Source: Buxus sempervirens
Lineage: Eukaryota > Streptophyta > Magnoliopsida > Buxales > Buxaceae
DNA: 64,000 nucleotides
Direction: 5' to 3'
Assembly (NCBI GenBank): GCA_947561395.2
Contig: OX387188.1
Location: forward strand, 38,187,942-38,251,941
Positions 25,301 to 35,560 of this stretch are shown here, one piece after another (the stretch's first letter is position 1; every line of letters starts with the position of its first letter). A program made the position numbers and the translations under genes. A model generated the notes under the pieces. That model searched no databases. It was given only the letters and a program-made list of their open reading frames with translations, and was not told the origin of the DNA.

Positions 25301-26361
25301 AGGGTGAGCTGTTTCTGAGGTGCTGGTTCAGTGGCAAGGATTGGACGAGGATGAGTCTATGTGGGTGTTGTTTCACAAGTTCAAGTCACAATTTCTAGAT
25401 GTATCGCTTGAGGACAAGCTCTGTCTTCAACCCGGGAGGAATGTCACGTGACCAAGCAAGTCCCTAGGAGAAGTCGACCAAGCAAGTATATCGGAGAAGT
25501 TTTTTAGTTTGTTTAGGATTCTTCTTTGAAGTTTATCTTTAGGCCTCGCGCTGAGCTTAAGTTCCTTGGCACCAGGTCGGCGCCAGCCCCGCCGAGTGTC
25601 CGCTGTCTTTAGGGGATTAGGGGATTAGTTATTTATCAGATTAGGATTGGTATTCAGTTTGAGTAGGATACGTCTGTTGGGAGGATAACTCTCTTCTTCT
25701 TTATATGTAGCTCTTGGGATGAGCGGAGGCTTTTTTATGAAAGAAATTTATTCAAGTCTTTAAGGAGGAAGGTTCCCTCGAAGAAGCAACTATTTTGTTT
25801 TGAATTTACAGGTTCCATTAGTCTGAATTTGTGAGTTCATAACATGGGGCAGCTTCCTCCATTATCTAGCCTATGCGACACGGCTGTCAAACAAATATAG
25901 AAAGAAGCACCACCTAGTTCTCACTTCTCATGCAATAAAAGAAATAATTTCGCACACACCACTGAATATTGATATCAGAAACTGCTACAAATGAATAGAA
26001 AAATGAATGTAGAAAAAAGAAAAAAAAAAAAGGAAACACTGAAAGAGAGGGCTCGCAACTAGGGAGAGAAGAGGGCGAGAAAATTGGGAAAAAAAAGGAG
26101 AGGGAGAGAGAGAGATTCAATCGTTTCATAGAAGGAAAAATTCAACGCCAATAGAGAGATAGTATCAAGATTGCTTATAACAAAAACAAAATAGAGATCT
26201 AGTGAGAGAGAGAGAGCGAGAGCGCGAGATTCTATTAGGCTGAAGAGACGAGGGAGGAGAAAGCGAGAGAGAGTGAGAAAGACTTACCTGTTGAAGTCCG
26301 AAGCAAGCCGTGGAAGAGGAAGACGACGAACGCTCCAGCCCGTGGAAGTTGAAGCCGACAT
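16330..26361 (-). CDS. SIRB: sirohydrochlorin ferrochelatase, chloroplastic
   Basis: Last step of siroheme synthesis: inserts Fe2+ into sirohydrochlorin in the chloroplast; siroheme serves nitrite and sulfite reductases. Six exons (right to left): 26288-26361, 19036-19250, 18853-18914, 16781-16891, 16561-16653, 16330-16431; total 657 nt, 218 aa, all phases match (2,1,0,0,0). The N-terminus is Ser/Thr/Arg-rich (transit peptide). The CbiX/SirB core shows [11 protein letters not shown] (His85), [12 protein letters not shown] (His116) and [11 protein letters not shown] (His151). The C-terminus has [10 protein letters not shown] (Cys206, 209, 215), the Cys motif that in plant SirB is associated with a [2Fe-2S] cluster. 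Intron 1 is about 7 kb because a Ty3/gypsy element sits in it, antisense. Exon 1 was chosen because its phase-2 donor fits the exon 2 acceptor and exon 2 has an in-frame stop upstream but no Met; an upstream Met at 26550 in the same frame is possible. Confidence 0.9.
17260..18480 (+). mobile_element. decayed LINE (L1-type) 3' fragment in SIRB intron 3
   Basis: Interrupted frames on the + strand match the C-terminal part of plant L1 ORF2. A reverse-transcriptase zinc-binding region at about 17440-17640 reads [13 protein letters not shown] and later [16 protein letters not shown] with a Cys/His pattern. It is followed by an RNase H-like piece [20 protein letters not shown] (about 17937-18000). 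Several stops and frame changes show it is old. The boundaries are approximate. It is antisense to SIRB and lies wholly within the intron between exons 3 and 4. Confidence 0.7.
19401..19456 (-). mobile_element. ultra-short poly(A)-tail insertion with 19-bp TSD (locus 1)
   Basis: AGCTAAGTCATCAGAATCT occurs at 19401-19419 and again at 19438-19456. Between them lies only an 18-nt T-rich insert, which on the - strand reads TACCAAAAAAAGAAAAAA. A perfect long duplication around a poly(A) tract is the product expected of target-primed reverse transcription that aborted almost immediately. It sits in SIRB intron 1. Confidence 0.65.
19826..20259 (+). repeat. 5' LTR of the chromovirus
   Basis: A 434-bp LTR. 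Compared with the 3' copy it carries two short internal duplications (a second 'agtttgtttaggattct' unit near 19890-19920 and a second 'gtattcagtttgagtagga' unit near 20044-20085). It also lacks an 8-bp duplication that the 3' copy has. Base substitutions are also present, so the insertion is not very recent. Confidence 0.9.
20286..22631 (+). pseudogene. chromovirus gag-pol 5' part: Gag, zinc knuckle, protease, RT
   Basis: A 781-residue open frame starts 14 bases after the primer-binding site. Residues about 90-230 are retrotransposon Gag. A CCHC-like knuckle [14 protein letters not shown] lies near residue 280. The aspartic protease region is near 360-450. RT spans about 530-770 with the catalytic FFDD motif. 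The protease active-site triad reads Asp-Ser-Arg at residues 363-365 where the family has Asp-Ser/Thr-Gly, so the protease is probably inactive. The frame stops because a LINE inserted at 22620 within the RT-to-RNase H linker; the last few residues are LINE sequence. Confidence 0.92.
22620..23390 (+). mobile_element. 5'-truncated LINE fragment nested inside the chromovirus
   Basis: About 770 bp of non-LTR ORF2 3' end interrupts the pol gene. The frames at 22640-22840 and 22883-23260 (one frameshift between them) encode the RT zinc-binding region: [17 protein letters not shown], then [16 protein letters not shown] (Cys/His), [20 protein letters not shown] and a terminal stop. The target duplication is GGGGGTTTCTT, at 22609-22619 and 23391-23401. 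The right copy is preceded by a G-run that extends the homopolymer to 18 G. The chromovirus sequence resumes directly after the duplication. No poly(A) tail is visible. Confidence 0.85.
23402..25031 (+). pseudogene. chromovirus pol 3' part: RNase H and integrase
   Basis: RNase H begins after the LINE ([16 protein letters not shown] at about 23580-23630). A frameshift with a stop near 23677 separates this from a longer frame running 23721-25031. That frame holds the rest of RNase H, an HHCC zinc-binding region (HYHD...H...CDECQ, about 24150-24300) and the integrase core with [17 protein letters not shown] and the Glu-containing QSDGQTE. It ends at a TAA at 25029-25031 before the chromodomain linker. 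Confidence 0.88.
25032..25441 (+). pseudogene. chromovirus integrase C-terminus and chromodomain (broken)
   Basis: The frame continues after the stop at 25029 with [15 protein letters not shown], a linker common to plant chromoviruses. A chromodomain-like segment follows ([16 protein letters not shown]). Two further in-frame TGA codons lie near 25279 and 25306. It ends just before the polypurine tract and 3' LTR. Confidence 0.8.
25442..25844 (+). repeat. 3' LTR of the chromovirus
   Basis: A 403-bp copy of the LTR, TG..CA, followed directly by the TGGGG target duplication. It lacks the two internal duplications of the 5' LTR and has its own 'ggggatta' duplication near 25612-25628. Confidence 0.9.
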
Positions 26362-27550
26362 TTTTAAAGGGCAAAAACCAAGTTTGGTGAGTCGCGGCCT
26401 CTTAAATGGGTTCGCGTACTCTACTACTCTCCCTAAAAGATATCGAAGGACTTTGACAAAAAGGGTACTAAAGAGAATGCCTTTCCTCTTGGGTCCTTCC
26501 GTCGTGATTGATTTGTTCAACGACGCAGAGAAAAGTTTATAACGGAACAAAAGCTATTCTTTTCTCCTCTTCTATTTCTTACCAGTTCCCCACGTTCCGC
26601 GTACGACTTTTGCGGGATCTTTGAGCGTATGCTTCTCGATCACGAAGTCCCCCGCAAAAGCAACTCTCGCATCTTCTTTCTCTATCGTTTCCGTATGTAC
26701 TGAAACCGTGGTTCTTGTTCTCCAGAGATTCTCTTCTCCTGGGTAGAATGTCAGGTACCAATTTGCGCTTTCTCAAATTCAATTTGATTTCGGCCTTTTT
26801 TTTGCGTTTGTTATTTGACTCTGATATATTATGTTTCTTGGGTTTCATGTTACATTCATATTCTTCCTTTTCTTCTCTTTTCTGAGTTGGAATTATTGGT
26901 AGAATACGTTAGGCAAAAGCAATTTGCCATATTTTGCTCGGTTATAGTGGATGTATCCTTTTCCATTGTTCTTTGAAATCATGTTGATTTTGGAATTTGA
27001 TTGCCCAATAATTTCTTTCCTTTGATTTCTGCTTTTTTCCCTTCAGGGCTTTCTAAATTTCACCCCTTGCTGCTCCCTTTTTAGCTCTGATATAGTGCTA
27101 ATTGCTAAAATCTGTTTATTATTGTTGTTGCATATTGATTTTATCTCTTTAGGTTGGTTATGTGGAATGTCCTTTGTGACAGTTTCTGTTTTTTCAATTT
27201 TCTCTTTCAGTTATTAGGTTATTTTGTTTTGAAAGATCTTTTGCAGTTAGTTTCCGACTCTTATAACTTATCATTCCCGTTGTCTGAAAACGTTATGCAC
27301 CCTTTCTATTGCCACTTTTGTTGGTTGACCTTTTTTTTTTGTTTTTAATTCTGGTTTTGAAGATAATGTGCATCCTTTTTTCATGTGCACTTGGATATTT
27401 GTGGATCTCATTATCAGCATCTCAATTACTGATCGTGCTTGTATTTCCAGGTGTCATTATTTGATCTCTGCAAATATTCATTTTCTTCTGGGTTTTTTTT
27501 AATGCCATCACAGCTTAGCTGAAATCTGCAATACTTCTTTCACTCATAAA
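26362..27550. promoter_or_regulatory. divergent SIRB / SNAP33-like 5' region
   Basis: SIRB (start 26361, -) and the SNAP33-like gene (start 27551, +) are head to head. A probable 5'UTR donor for the + gene is at 26754/26755 (GTCAG|GTACC), with an acceptor candidate near 27510 (ATCACAG), so its transcript likely starts around 26540-26600. That would leave only about 200 bp of core promoter shared with SIRB. The + intron is T-rich as expected for plants. No TATA box stands out. Confidence 0.45.
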
Positions 27551-30500
27551 ATGTTTGGATTTGTAAAAAATCCCTTGAGTAAAGCTGTTAAACAAAAATC
27601 AGTTGACCCGGGGTTTCATGTTTCATCTAGTTCTAACCCCTTCGATTCTGATACTGATTCAGATACCAAAAAAACCCTCGAACCTTCGAGAAGAACTTCG
27701 TCTGAACCTACACTTTTTAAACCAAATCTTAGCACCAACCCATTTGATGATGATGATGATGATGAGGGAAGAGGTGCTTCCTCTTCTTCATCTTCATACA
27801 TGGTAACTTCTGCAGCAAGAAATAAATACAAGAATGATTTCCGAGAATCTGGGGGACTGGAGAACCAGACTGTGCAAGAACTGGAGAACTACGTTGTATA
27901 CAAGGCAGAGGAGACCACAAAGACAGTAAATGGCTGCCTAAAGATTGCTGAGGATATCAGAGAGGATGCTACTAATACTCTAGTTACATTGCATCATCAG
28001 GGTGAGCAAATCACCAGGACCCACATGGTTGCTGCTGATATTGATCAGGATCTTAGTCGGGTATGACCCTTTTGATTTTTATTCCTCTTTTATCTGTCAA
28101 GTATCAAATGGTTCGATGGACTGGGAACATATATAAATTTATTTTATTTATTAGAAGGAAATATTTCAGATGGTATGAAATATTGAGAACTTTATGAACC
28201 AGTCCACTGATTTATCTTTGTTACACCTAGATTGAGACTGCTATGTCTGAGAAGGCAGAAAATAATATTTGAGGGCTGCCACTCATGAATTCATTATTCT
28301 TCGGCACAGCATATGTAGTTACTCATCCAAGATTGAAGTTGGATGCTCCTCTTGTTGGAGAAACCATTTTTACTAGTTCCTTGTTACTTTGCGTCTTGAA
28401 GAATCTTTAGCCACAGCTTTTGGATTATCAATGCACCTAATAATAATATAATTTAAGTTAAGAAATGTAGCTAATTGATGTAAATGGACTCTTTTTTCCT
28501 TGATGATTGATGTTAAAGTGTGCAAGGTTGATCTTTGAGTTTCAATCCTATTCCTAATTCATACTTAGTAATGAAAAAGAAAGGGTATTTGTATACTTGT
28601 GTTTTGTAATTTTTTTCCTTCAAAAGCTGCTTCAATGAAGTGGTTTCCTCTATGCATGAACCAGTTCTATGAGGAAATATAAATGTATGATGGGATTGTA
28701 AGCTTTTTTGTTAGACATTCAACAGCAAAAATATATGAATCTATAATTTTCCAGCTTACTTTTAGATTATGAGCTTAATATCTCCACCTTCATTGAGACA
28801 GGATTGAGGTGGGATGTGATATCAACCATCTATCTAAGTGATACTGATACGGATGGTCTTTTAAATGCCGGAGGACTTCATATTGATGGTGTATACAAAC
28901 CTTAGAGGATCATTGAAAGAGTGTCTGGAGTATTGAAAAGGACTGCCTAATAATTTCTATTTTAGTATGTTGATTTTATTTTGGGACGTGGCTTTTAAGT
29001 TTACAGGTAAATTGAAGGATATGTTAACATCTAGCATTTTTTACATAAATACTTTATATGGTCTTATTTGTAAGTGTGCCATCATTGTCTTCTACAAACA
29101 CTTCATCCGAATTATTTTTGGGAGTTGGATATACGAAATTTTTTTGCTCATTCCACTCTGGCTAAAGTGCTACCTTTTGCATGATAGATTTTAGCTATGA
29201 TTTCACTACTTCTGTTCATGCCCCTTTTGTTTTTTCCCCTTTTTTTCCAACCCTTCAATCTATACCAAAATAGTCATTCTTGCTTATAGTTTAAAGTATG
29301 TTAAATTATTTGTGAGATTATCCAGCAAGCTACCAAATGAGTTTAGTATTCCATCATCTGAACATGTTTTCAGTGTGAGTCGCAGGTGAAGTGTAGAGCT
29401 ATAACAAGAAGGGGAATTGATGGTACACGTTATGGTTCATTGCAGAGGTGCAAGACGAGTGATTTATATTTTAGTATGTATACAGACCTTAGAGGCCTTT
29501 AATATGTATACAAACCTTAAAGGCCTTTTAGTAATTTCTAATTTGACTTACTTATGTCAAATTTTTGTTGATAAGTTGGGGTGGCGTAGACATATAGCGC
29601 CTATAGGCCGAGAGCCTCATTATGGAACCATTGCCCCTTGTCCCTATTTTAGAAATCATGATAAGAAATAACTCAGTACATCTCTGGGGGATAAGAACAT
29701 AGCAGTGGAGCTATCATAGATAAAGTGTGTTGATGAGTTGAGGCCAAGAGCCTTGTTATGGAATCTTTGCCCCTTGGCCATACGTTAGACTTAGACATCA
29801 TGAGGAGAAATAACTGAGCACATTTTTGGGGATAAGAACTTAGCAGTGGGACACATTTTGCAGCCTTGTGGCCATTGCATGATATGTAATAGAGGAGGAA
29901 GTTCTATAAGTTGATGTGTAAACAATTTCACAGCCGATGTGTGTACACTTTTTATATATACAAGCCATGTTATGATGTTAAACAGTTCATAATACTTCTG
30001 TAAATTTTACTTTGGTATACGTTTCTTCAATATACCATAATGATCAGAAAAAATGGTTTTTGTTAGTTTTGGAGTCTCTTCTTTATTTGTCTAGTTTGGT
30101 TTAATATTAATTATGTTCATGGCTGGTTGGAATGGAGAACGTATGACCTTAAGTTGTTCTTAGGTCATGTGACTTAGGAAGTCTAGATGGTTTAGATGCA
30201 GTTTATTTGGTGTCCATAGAAGGTAAAAAATTGCTATGAATTTAAAATGGGAAACGTATTTTTTATACATTGGTGTGAGGGTTTTCTCAGCTATTCCCTT
30301 ATGCATGCATTTATGTATATATGAAAGGTATTATGTTCTGTCACCAGATGTTTAATACGAGTGAAACAAAGCAGCTAAAAATTTCACAGTAAAAGTGTTG
30401 AATCCCATTCCTGTGTATAAGAGTCTAGCAGAAGTAAACACAAACAGTCGAAACTGTTTACAATAAGATTGGTTGATTAGCCATAACTGATCATGATTAT

Positions 30501-32488
30501 AGATACGGTCCTTTTCCATGTAAAAAGGGTATCTTTTGTTGCAATAGAACTAGAGTTTATGTGGATTATTTAAGAATCGAAATCAATTTGCCTTGTAAAA
30601 AGAAGATATCAATGAACTTCTATGAAATGGTTTCATTAGATTCAGCCAATTTCCTCAGTTGTGGGATATCACCGAGAAATTGCATCCACAACCAAGGAAA
30701 AGAAAAAAAAAAGAAAAGAAAAGAGGAGAAAGAAGATAAAACAGATAAATAAGCAAAATAAAGCTTTAGTCACTTCCTTTGGAATACAAACAGGACTAAA
30801 ATACCATGATTTTTTCTATTAAAAGATGTCTGGACGCTTTTCACATGTGGAAATAAATGAGATAATTTTGATGGCTTGAACATAGAAGTAATGAGACCTT
30901 TTAATTTCAAGAAATATTTATGTGACTTATTTTGTTGATAGTCAGAAAATAAGCATTTTTTTCTTGTAAAGAGAGATTTTCTGAGGTTTTATGCTGTACT
31001 GAAATATCTGATTGAGAATCTTTTTATGCCATCACCATCATGGCTTCATGTGGCCTAGGTCTACTGATCCATGCATTAACCAAATCTATGATCATATGAA
31101 CAAGATCTTCAATATGGCTACTCATTCATCCTTGTAATGTTGGTCATATGATTTATAGCACATGTGGAGAGTAAATGATATTCACCGCAGAAGAGAATTT
31201 TTAAACAAAACCTCTTCAATCAGATCCAATCAGATGATCTCAAAATTCCAATCTATTCTACTGTTTCTGATGGTAAAAAAAGTGCTGGTATCCATCTTGA
31301 TAAAGATTTTGCATGGGGTACCAGACAAACATTCAATGGTGCATCCTGTTCATGTTTGCCAACCTATACTATACGGAAACTTATTTGCACACACCCATGT
31401 GGTAGCAAATATTTGATGTTGTGATTATTTGAGGTTTCATAATTTCGTTAACAGGGATTCCAGTATCTAAATTGTTTTTGAACAGGGATTCGATGTTGTA
31501 AATTCTTTTCATTAACGGGAACTCTAAAAAGAACATTTCCATGTTCATTTCAGGGTGAGAAGCTTTTGGGAAGTCTTGGAGGTATGTTTTCCAAGACTTG
31601 GAAACCAAAGAAGACTCGTGCAATCGCAGGGCCTGTAATCACAAGGGGTATTTGTTCCACCAATTCAGTCTATGTCTTGTTCACATGCAATATTTATAAT
31701 GTTGTTAGGACTTGATGATCTTATTATCAATAGACTGTGTTCCGATGATTGTGTTTGTCTAGCTTTTCTTGATTTCTACTTGGTTGATTTCACAGATGAT
31801 TCGTTTAAAAGAAAGGGCAGCCATTTGGAGCAGAGGAAGAGGTTGGGATTGGCTCCTGTGCCAAGGGGACGTACAAGCACACAGGCACCATCTGAACCTA
31901 CAAATGCACTACAGACAGTTGAGGTACATGTCTCACCATTTCATGAGTAACTATTGGGCAAATAATTATATAACTTTCTTATCTTGGGTTGTCATAAAAC
32001 AGGTAGAGAAAGCAAAGCAAGATGATGCTCTTACAGATTTAAGTAATATATTAGGTGATCTGAAGGTTATGGCATCTGACATGGGATCCGAAATTGAAAG
32101 GTCAGTTGTGTGTGTGCGTGTGTTTGTGTGAATGTGTGTTTCCCGTCCTCTTTTTTTCCCCTCCTCTCCATCATGTGATCATTTTATCTCTTCAAAGAAT
32201 CCTTTCCACCAGAAAGGCTATGGGAATGCTCTTGTTTTGCAGATGACAGTTAAATCAGTATGGGATTTACAATAGCCTTCATTTTTATTTATGTTTTAAT
32301 CCCTGTTGTCGTGACGGTTTTTTTGACTTCCTTGATCTACATTTGTTTTGCTAATGTTCTAACTGTTGTATCATTGTGATAATAACAGGCAAAACAAAGA
32401 TCTCGATCATCTGTATGATGATGTCGATGAGCTCAATTACCGAGTGAAAGGTGCAAATCAACGTGGACGTCGTTTGCTTGGAAAGTAG
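27551..32488 (+). CDS. SNAP33: SNAP25-homologous t-SNARE, SNAP33-like (Qb+Qc)
   Basis: A plasma-membrane and cell-plate t-SNARE that pairs with a syntaxin (Qa) and a VAMP (R) in exocytosis, cytokinesis and defence secretion. Exons 27551-28060, 31554-31647, 31796-31923, 32003-32100, 32389-32488 sum to 930 nt, 309 aa, in phase. The N-terminus is Ser/Asp-rich with NPFD motifs (SSNPFDSD, STNPFDDD). The Qb helix spans about residues 104-175 (NQTVQELENYVVYKAEETTK...). The linker includes SLGGMFSKTWKPKKTR. The Qc helix spans about 250-305 (DALTDLSNILGDLK..., QNKDLDHLYDDVDELNYRV), ending GRRLLGK. There is no transmembrane segment, as expected for SNAP proteins. The first CDS intron is 3.5 kb. A polyadenylation signal AATAAA lies at 32563-32568. 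Confidence 0.93.
29605..29855 (+). repeat. degenerate tandem duplication in SNAP33-like intron 1
   Basis: Two diverged copies of about 115 bp lie side by side. Both contain 'gagagcct/aagagcctt..ttatggaa', 'gccccttg', 'agaaataact(c/g)ag' and 'ggggataagaac(a/t)tagcagtgg' (first copy from about 29606, second from about 29735). No coding content or terminal structure identifies an element. Confidence 0.6.
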
Positions 32489-33339
32489 ACCATTATACTG
32501 TACGAGGATACTTAAGAGTTCTTTCGACTGTTATTCCACCCTGTTGAATCATTTCTTTGTATAATAAAGAAAGAAGCATGAGATTGTTTTTTTCAACTCA
32601 AAAACACTAGTGTGTAACAATTCTTCACTTCTATTTTCATCAATCCTTTTTTAAACTTCTAAGTTTGTTAATCCCCCTCAGTAACTTTTTTTTTCTTCTC
32701 TTTAATGCTGTGCTAATGATCCAGTAACCACGTAACATGAAAACTACAGCCGGCAGGGATTGCTCTGACTAAGGGCACCCTGCAAAGGGCAGGGTGTCAA
32801 CAAGACAACGGCACTAAATATTAGGGCTGTCAACGGGTCAACACCGAATGTAATATTGAAATTGAAATTTGACCGCTTGGACTCCAAATATATTGGTCCA
32901 AGTTTGAATTCGAATTCAATTCTTTATATTCCAATTGATACAATATTTATGTAATATTGAAAGTGGGATTGACCCTCATAGCACTATCATCAAATGATTA
33001 ATGGGTCTACTAGGAATGACAAGAACACCATGTTTTGATTTGTTTTGTATTTGTGAGGAAGAATCCGTGACTTTTTTTTTTGTTATTTCAAACCTTAGTA
33101 TAACCTGGTTATGTTCACAAATTTCAGTACAGAGCGAGGAATATTAAAGAAAAAGGAAAACAACAGATGCTCATCAGAACAGAGTCCAAAAAAGAGAAGA
33201 AAGCTCGGTTTTTACCAAAAAAACATAAAAGCTGGGTTTCGTCATGTGATCTAATGCCCTTCATTGCTTCCCATTTCAGTTTCACTTTCCCAAATCACCA
33301 AAAATCAAACCACCCCTCCACGGCTTTAGCTCCTCCGAA
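32489..33339. other. intergenic region, SNAP33-like to BAG8-like
   Basis: It contains the SNAP33-like 3'UTR and the upstream region of the BAG8-like gene. A lone hAT-like terminus TAGGGCTGTCAACGGGTC lies at about 32822-32839, but no matching right end is visible nearby. Nothing else is recognised. Confidence 0.45.
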
Positions 33340-34726
33340 ATGGCCTCTCACCACCACCCCCAACACCCCCACCCCCACCACCACCACCACCAGCAGAGCA
33401 ACTCCCACCACCACTACAACAACCAGAGCAACTTTTCCAGCGACTGTTGCTGCTGTTGTAGCTACACTTCATCCCATCTATTTCCACCTCCTCAACCCTC
33501 GATCACAGAGCCTCTTCTTCAGGCCATAGCAACCCAACTCCTCGAATCTTCTCAAGCACATCTCTATTCTCGAATCCTTAAACCCCACCAACAGCAGCAG
33601 CAGCAGCAGCAGCAAAAAACTCAATACCTTATCTCGTCTCTCCTTCGCCGCATTGATGCCCTCGAATCCTCTCTCCACTGCCTTTCTGCTTCCCCTCCTC
33701 CTCCTACCTCTCTTCGAGACGTAGCTGCTCGTACCATCCAAATCCGCTTTCGCGCCTTCCTCGTTCGCAGATCGCGTATTCTTCGACAACTCAAAGATCT
33801 CGCTTCTATCAAGTCTAGTCTCAACATCCTCAAATCCTCCATCGCTGATGAACCTCACTTCAAACCCGAGCCATTGTCGCAGAATGCCATGAACTTGCTT
33901 CTGAAGCTCGATTCTATTCAGGTAAAAATCTTTGCTATATATCTCTGTCATTCCGGTATAAATTAGTCTGCATATCGAAGAATGTCAAGTAGGGGTATTT
34001 ACTATTGATGTGGGGTTTTGTTTGCAGGGTGATGATCCAATGATTAAGGAGGGAAAAAGGTCAATCAGCAGAGAACTGGTTCGGGTCTTGGAGTTTGTTG
34101 ATGAGATTTCTTTAAGAAGGCAGGAGCTTTTCTCCAAAACAAGGAAGAATATGGTTCTTTCAATCAATCGCGGCGACATGTTTGTTGGTCAGAGAGCAGT
34201 CTTAGAGAAAGCCGGTGATCGAGTTCAAGGGATTCGTGGATTTTCTAGGGTTTCAGAGAACGAAGAAGAAGCAAAAGTGGAGCTTGAAGCGTTCCATCAC
34301 GACAGTGATGAAGAAAACCCTACAAGTCCTAATGACAGAAACAATAGGCTTTTTCGATTTCAAAATGGGGTTTTGGTTACAGGCCACGATCATTCATCCA
34401 AGCCCAAAAAAAGTGTGAGATTTGCAGATAATGAGAATGGGCAAAGAGAATTCGTTGATAACTTATACAAGGAAGCAGAAGAGATTGTGGGGGTTCGCAG
34501 GATCTTTGAGGATGACGAGGAACACTTTGAGATTGAAGGATCTCCTCAGAACACCAGCGCTGAACGAGACCCCAGAAGGGATGTGAAGACCACTGTGAAT
34601 GATGGAACTAGTGGATACTACGGAATTCAAAATGGAAACTTTGTATTTTCTGCTCCAGAGCCTGTCCAGATGGAACCCAGAACTGATCTTATGAAGAAAA
34701 CGAAGATCGTGAGAGTTTCCAGATAA
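33340..34726 (+). CDS. BAG8: BAG-domain co-chaperone with IQ motif, BAG8-like
   Basis: Two exons, 33340-33921 and 34028-34726 (582+699 nt, 426 aa, phase 0). Residues 1-50 are a His-rich low-complexity region, followed by a CCCCC run and later a stretch of nine Gln (CAG repeat at 33592-33615). An IQ-type calmodulin-binding motif (AARTIQIRFRAFLVRRSR) lies near residues 130-150. A BAG domain follows and crosses the exon junction (LLLKLDSIQ|GDDPMIKEGKRSISRELVRVLEFVDEI). BAG domains bind the Hsp70 ATPase domain; the IQ-BAG arrangement is specific to the plant BAG5-8 group. The acidic C-terminal half matches no domain. The BAG8 assignment rests on the His/Cys-rich start and domain order and is less sure than the family assignment. 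Confidence 0.82.
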
Positions 34727-35560
34727 GATGTGACTGAGTTTTGCGACTGTGAGCTCTGCTTTTTGGTTGTTGATGGCACAACACCATGGATGTGCAAAGT
34801 GGTTCAGTTTTCATTTTTCAATCGGTGGATTTGCTTGTTGTGGATGTTTTAACTTTTCATTCGTTTTTTCTTCCACTGTTTGCATGTTCTCTTCATTGCT
34901 AATGACAAATTCATTTGACTTTTAACCTGCAACTGAGGGTATCAACCATGTATTCATAAAATGCAATTCCATGTATGTGGCTTTCTTCATCTTCAAAACT
35001 CGATTAAAGCTCATCAGATAACTATTCTTGGTTTACCCTCCTTGATGTTCTGACAGCTCAAATTTGATTTTTACTCCTTTGGATTTGCATATTGATTAAA
35101 CTTTGTTTCAAAAGCAAGTCTTTCCTATCTCAATCAGTTTTCAGATAGCAAATGCAAACTGCTGTAAGTAGCTTTTGGAGATAGAACATAAATAAGTGAT
35201 CTTTTTTCTTTTTTTTTTCTTTTCGGTAATGATAAGTAAATAAGTGATCTTTATTAGCAAAGTTTATCAGTTACACCATTAATTCCTGATTTACTGCATC
35301 ACCCTCTCCACCATAGAGATGTTGCTAAATACTAATGCATCTAGTTTACACTCATGCTCATGGTTCTGGAGAGAACCTTAGATGGACAGTTACAAACAAA
35401 GCTTCAAATGCACACCGAATGCGGGCAGTCGTGTGGGAAACACATTACCTTCACTTTTCACTCATCTTTGTGAATTCATAAAATGGGAAGGGTGGCTTAA
35501 GCATACCTAAACAGTTTGATTCTATGCACCACAAAAAATTTTAAGAGATGGCACCTGTTT
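34727..35560. other. convergent 3' intergenic region
   Basis: The BAG8-like (+) and NYN (-) genes converge here, so the region is mostly 3'UTR. It also holds a short poly(A)-tail insertion at 35189-35252, described separately. Confidence 0.5.
35189..35252 (-). mobile_element. ultra-short poly(A)-tail insertion with 16-bp TSD (locus 2)
   Basis: TAAATAAGTGATCTTT is present at 35189-35204 and 35237-35252. The 32-nt insert between reads, on the - strand, CTTATCATTACCGAAAAG followed by an A-rich tail. It is the longest insert of this class in the window. It shares the TTACC/TACC-A(n) 3' end seen at loci 1 and 4, which suggests a common source SINE or LINE tail. Confidence 0.7.

Larger units (their letters stand above)
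19826..25844 (+). mobile_element. Ty3/gypsy chromovirus LTR retrotransposon
   Basis: The element is complete in outline: 5' LTR 19826-20259, 3' LTR 25442-25844, 5-bp target duplication TGGGG (19821-19825 and 25845-25849), LTR ends TG..CA. The primer-binding site TGGTATCAGAGC at 20261-20272 fits initiator Met-tRNA. A purine-rich GGGAGGAA tract abuts the 3' LTR. Domain order is Gag, CCHC, protease, RT, RNase H, integrase, chromodomain, which defines a chromovirus. It is inserted antisense in SIRB intron 1. Coding capacity is broken by a nested LINE (22620-23390), a frameshift near 23677, and stops at 25029 and near 25279 and 25306. Several of these could be C-to-T changes. The element is therefore unlikely to be autonomous. 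Confidence 0.95.
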
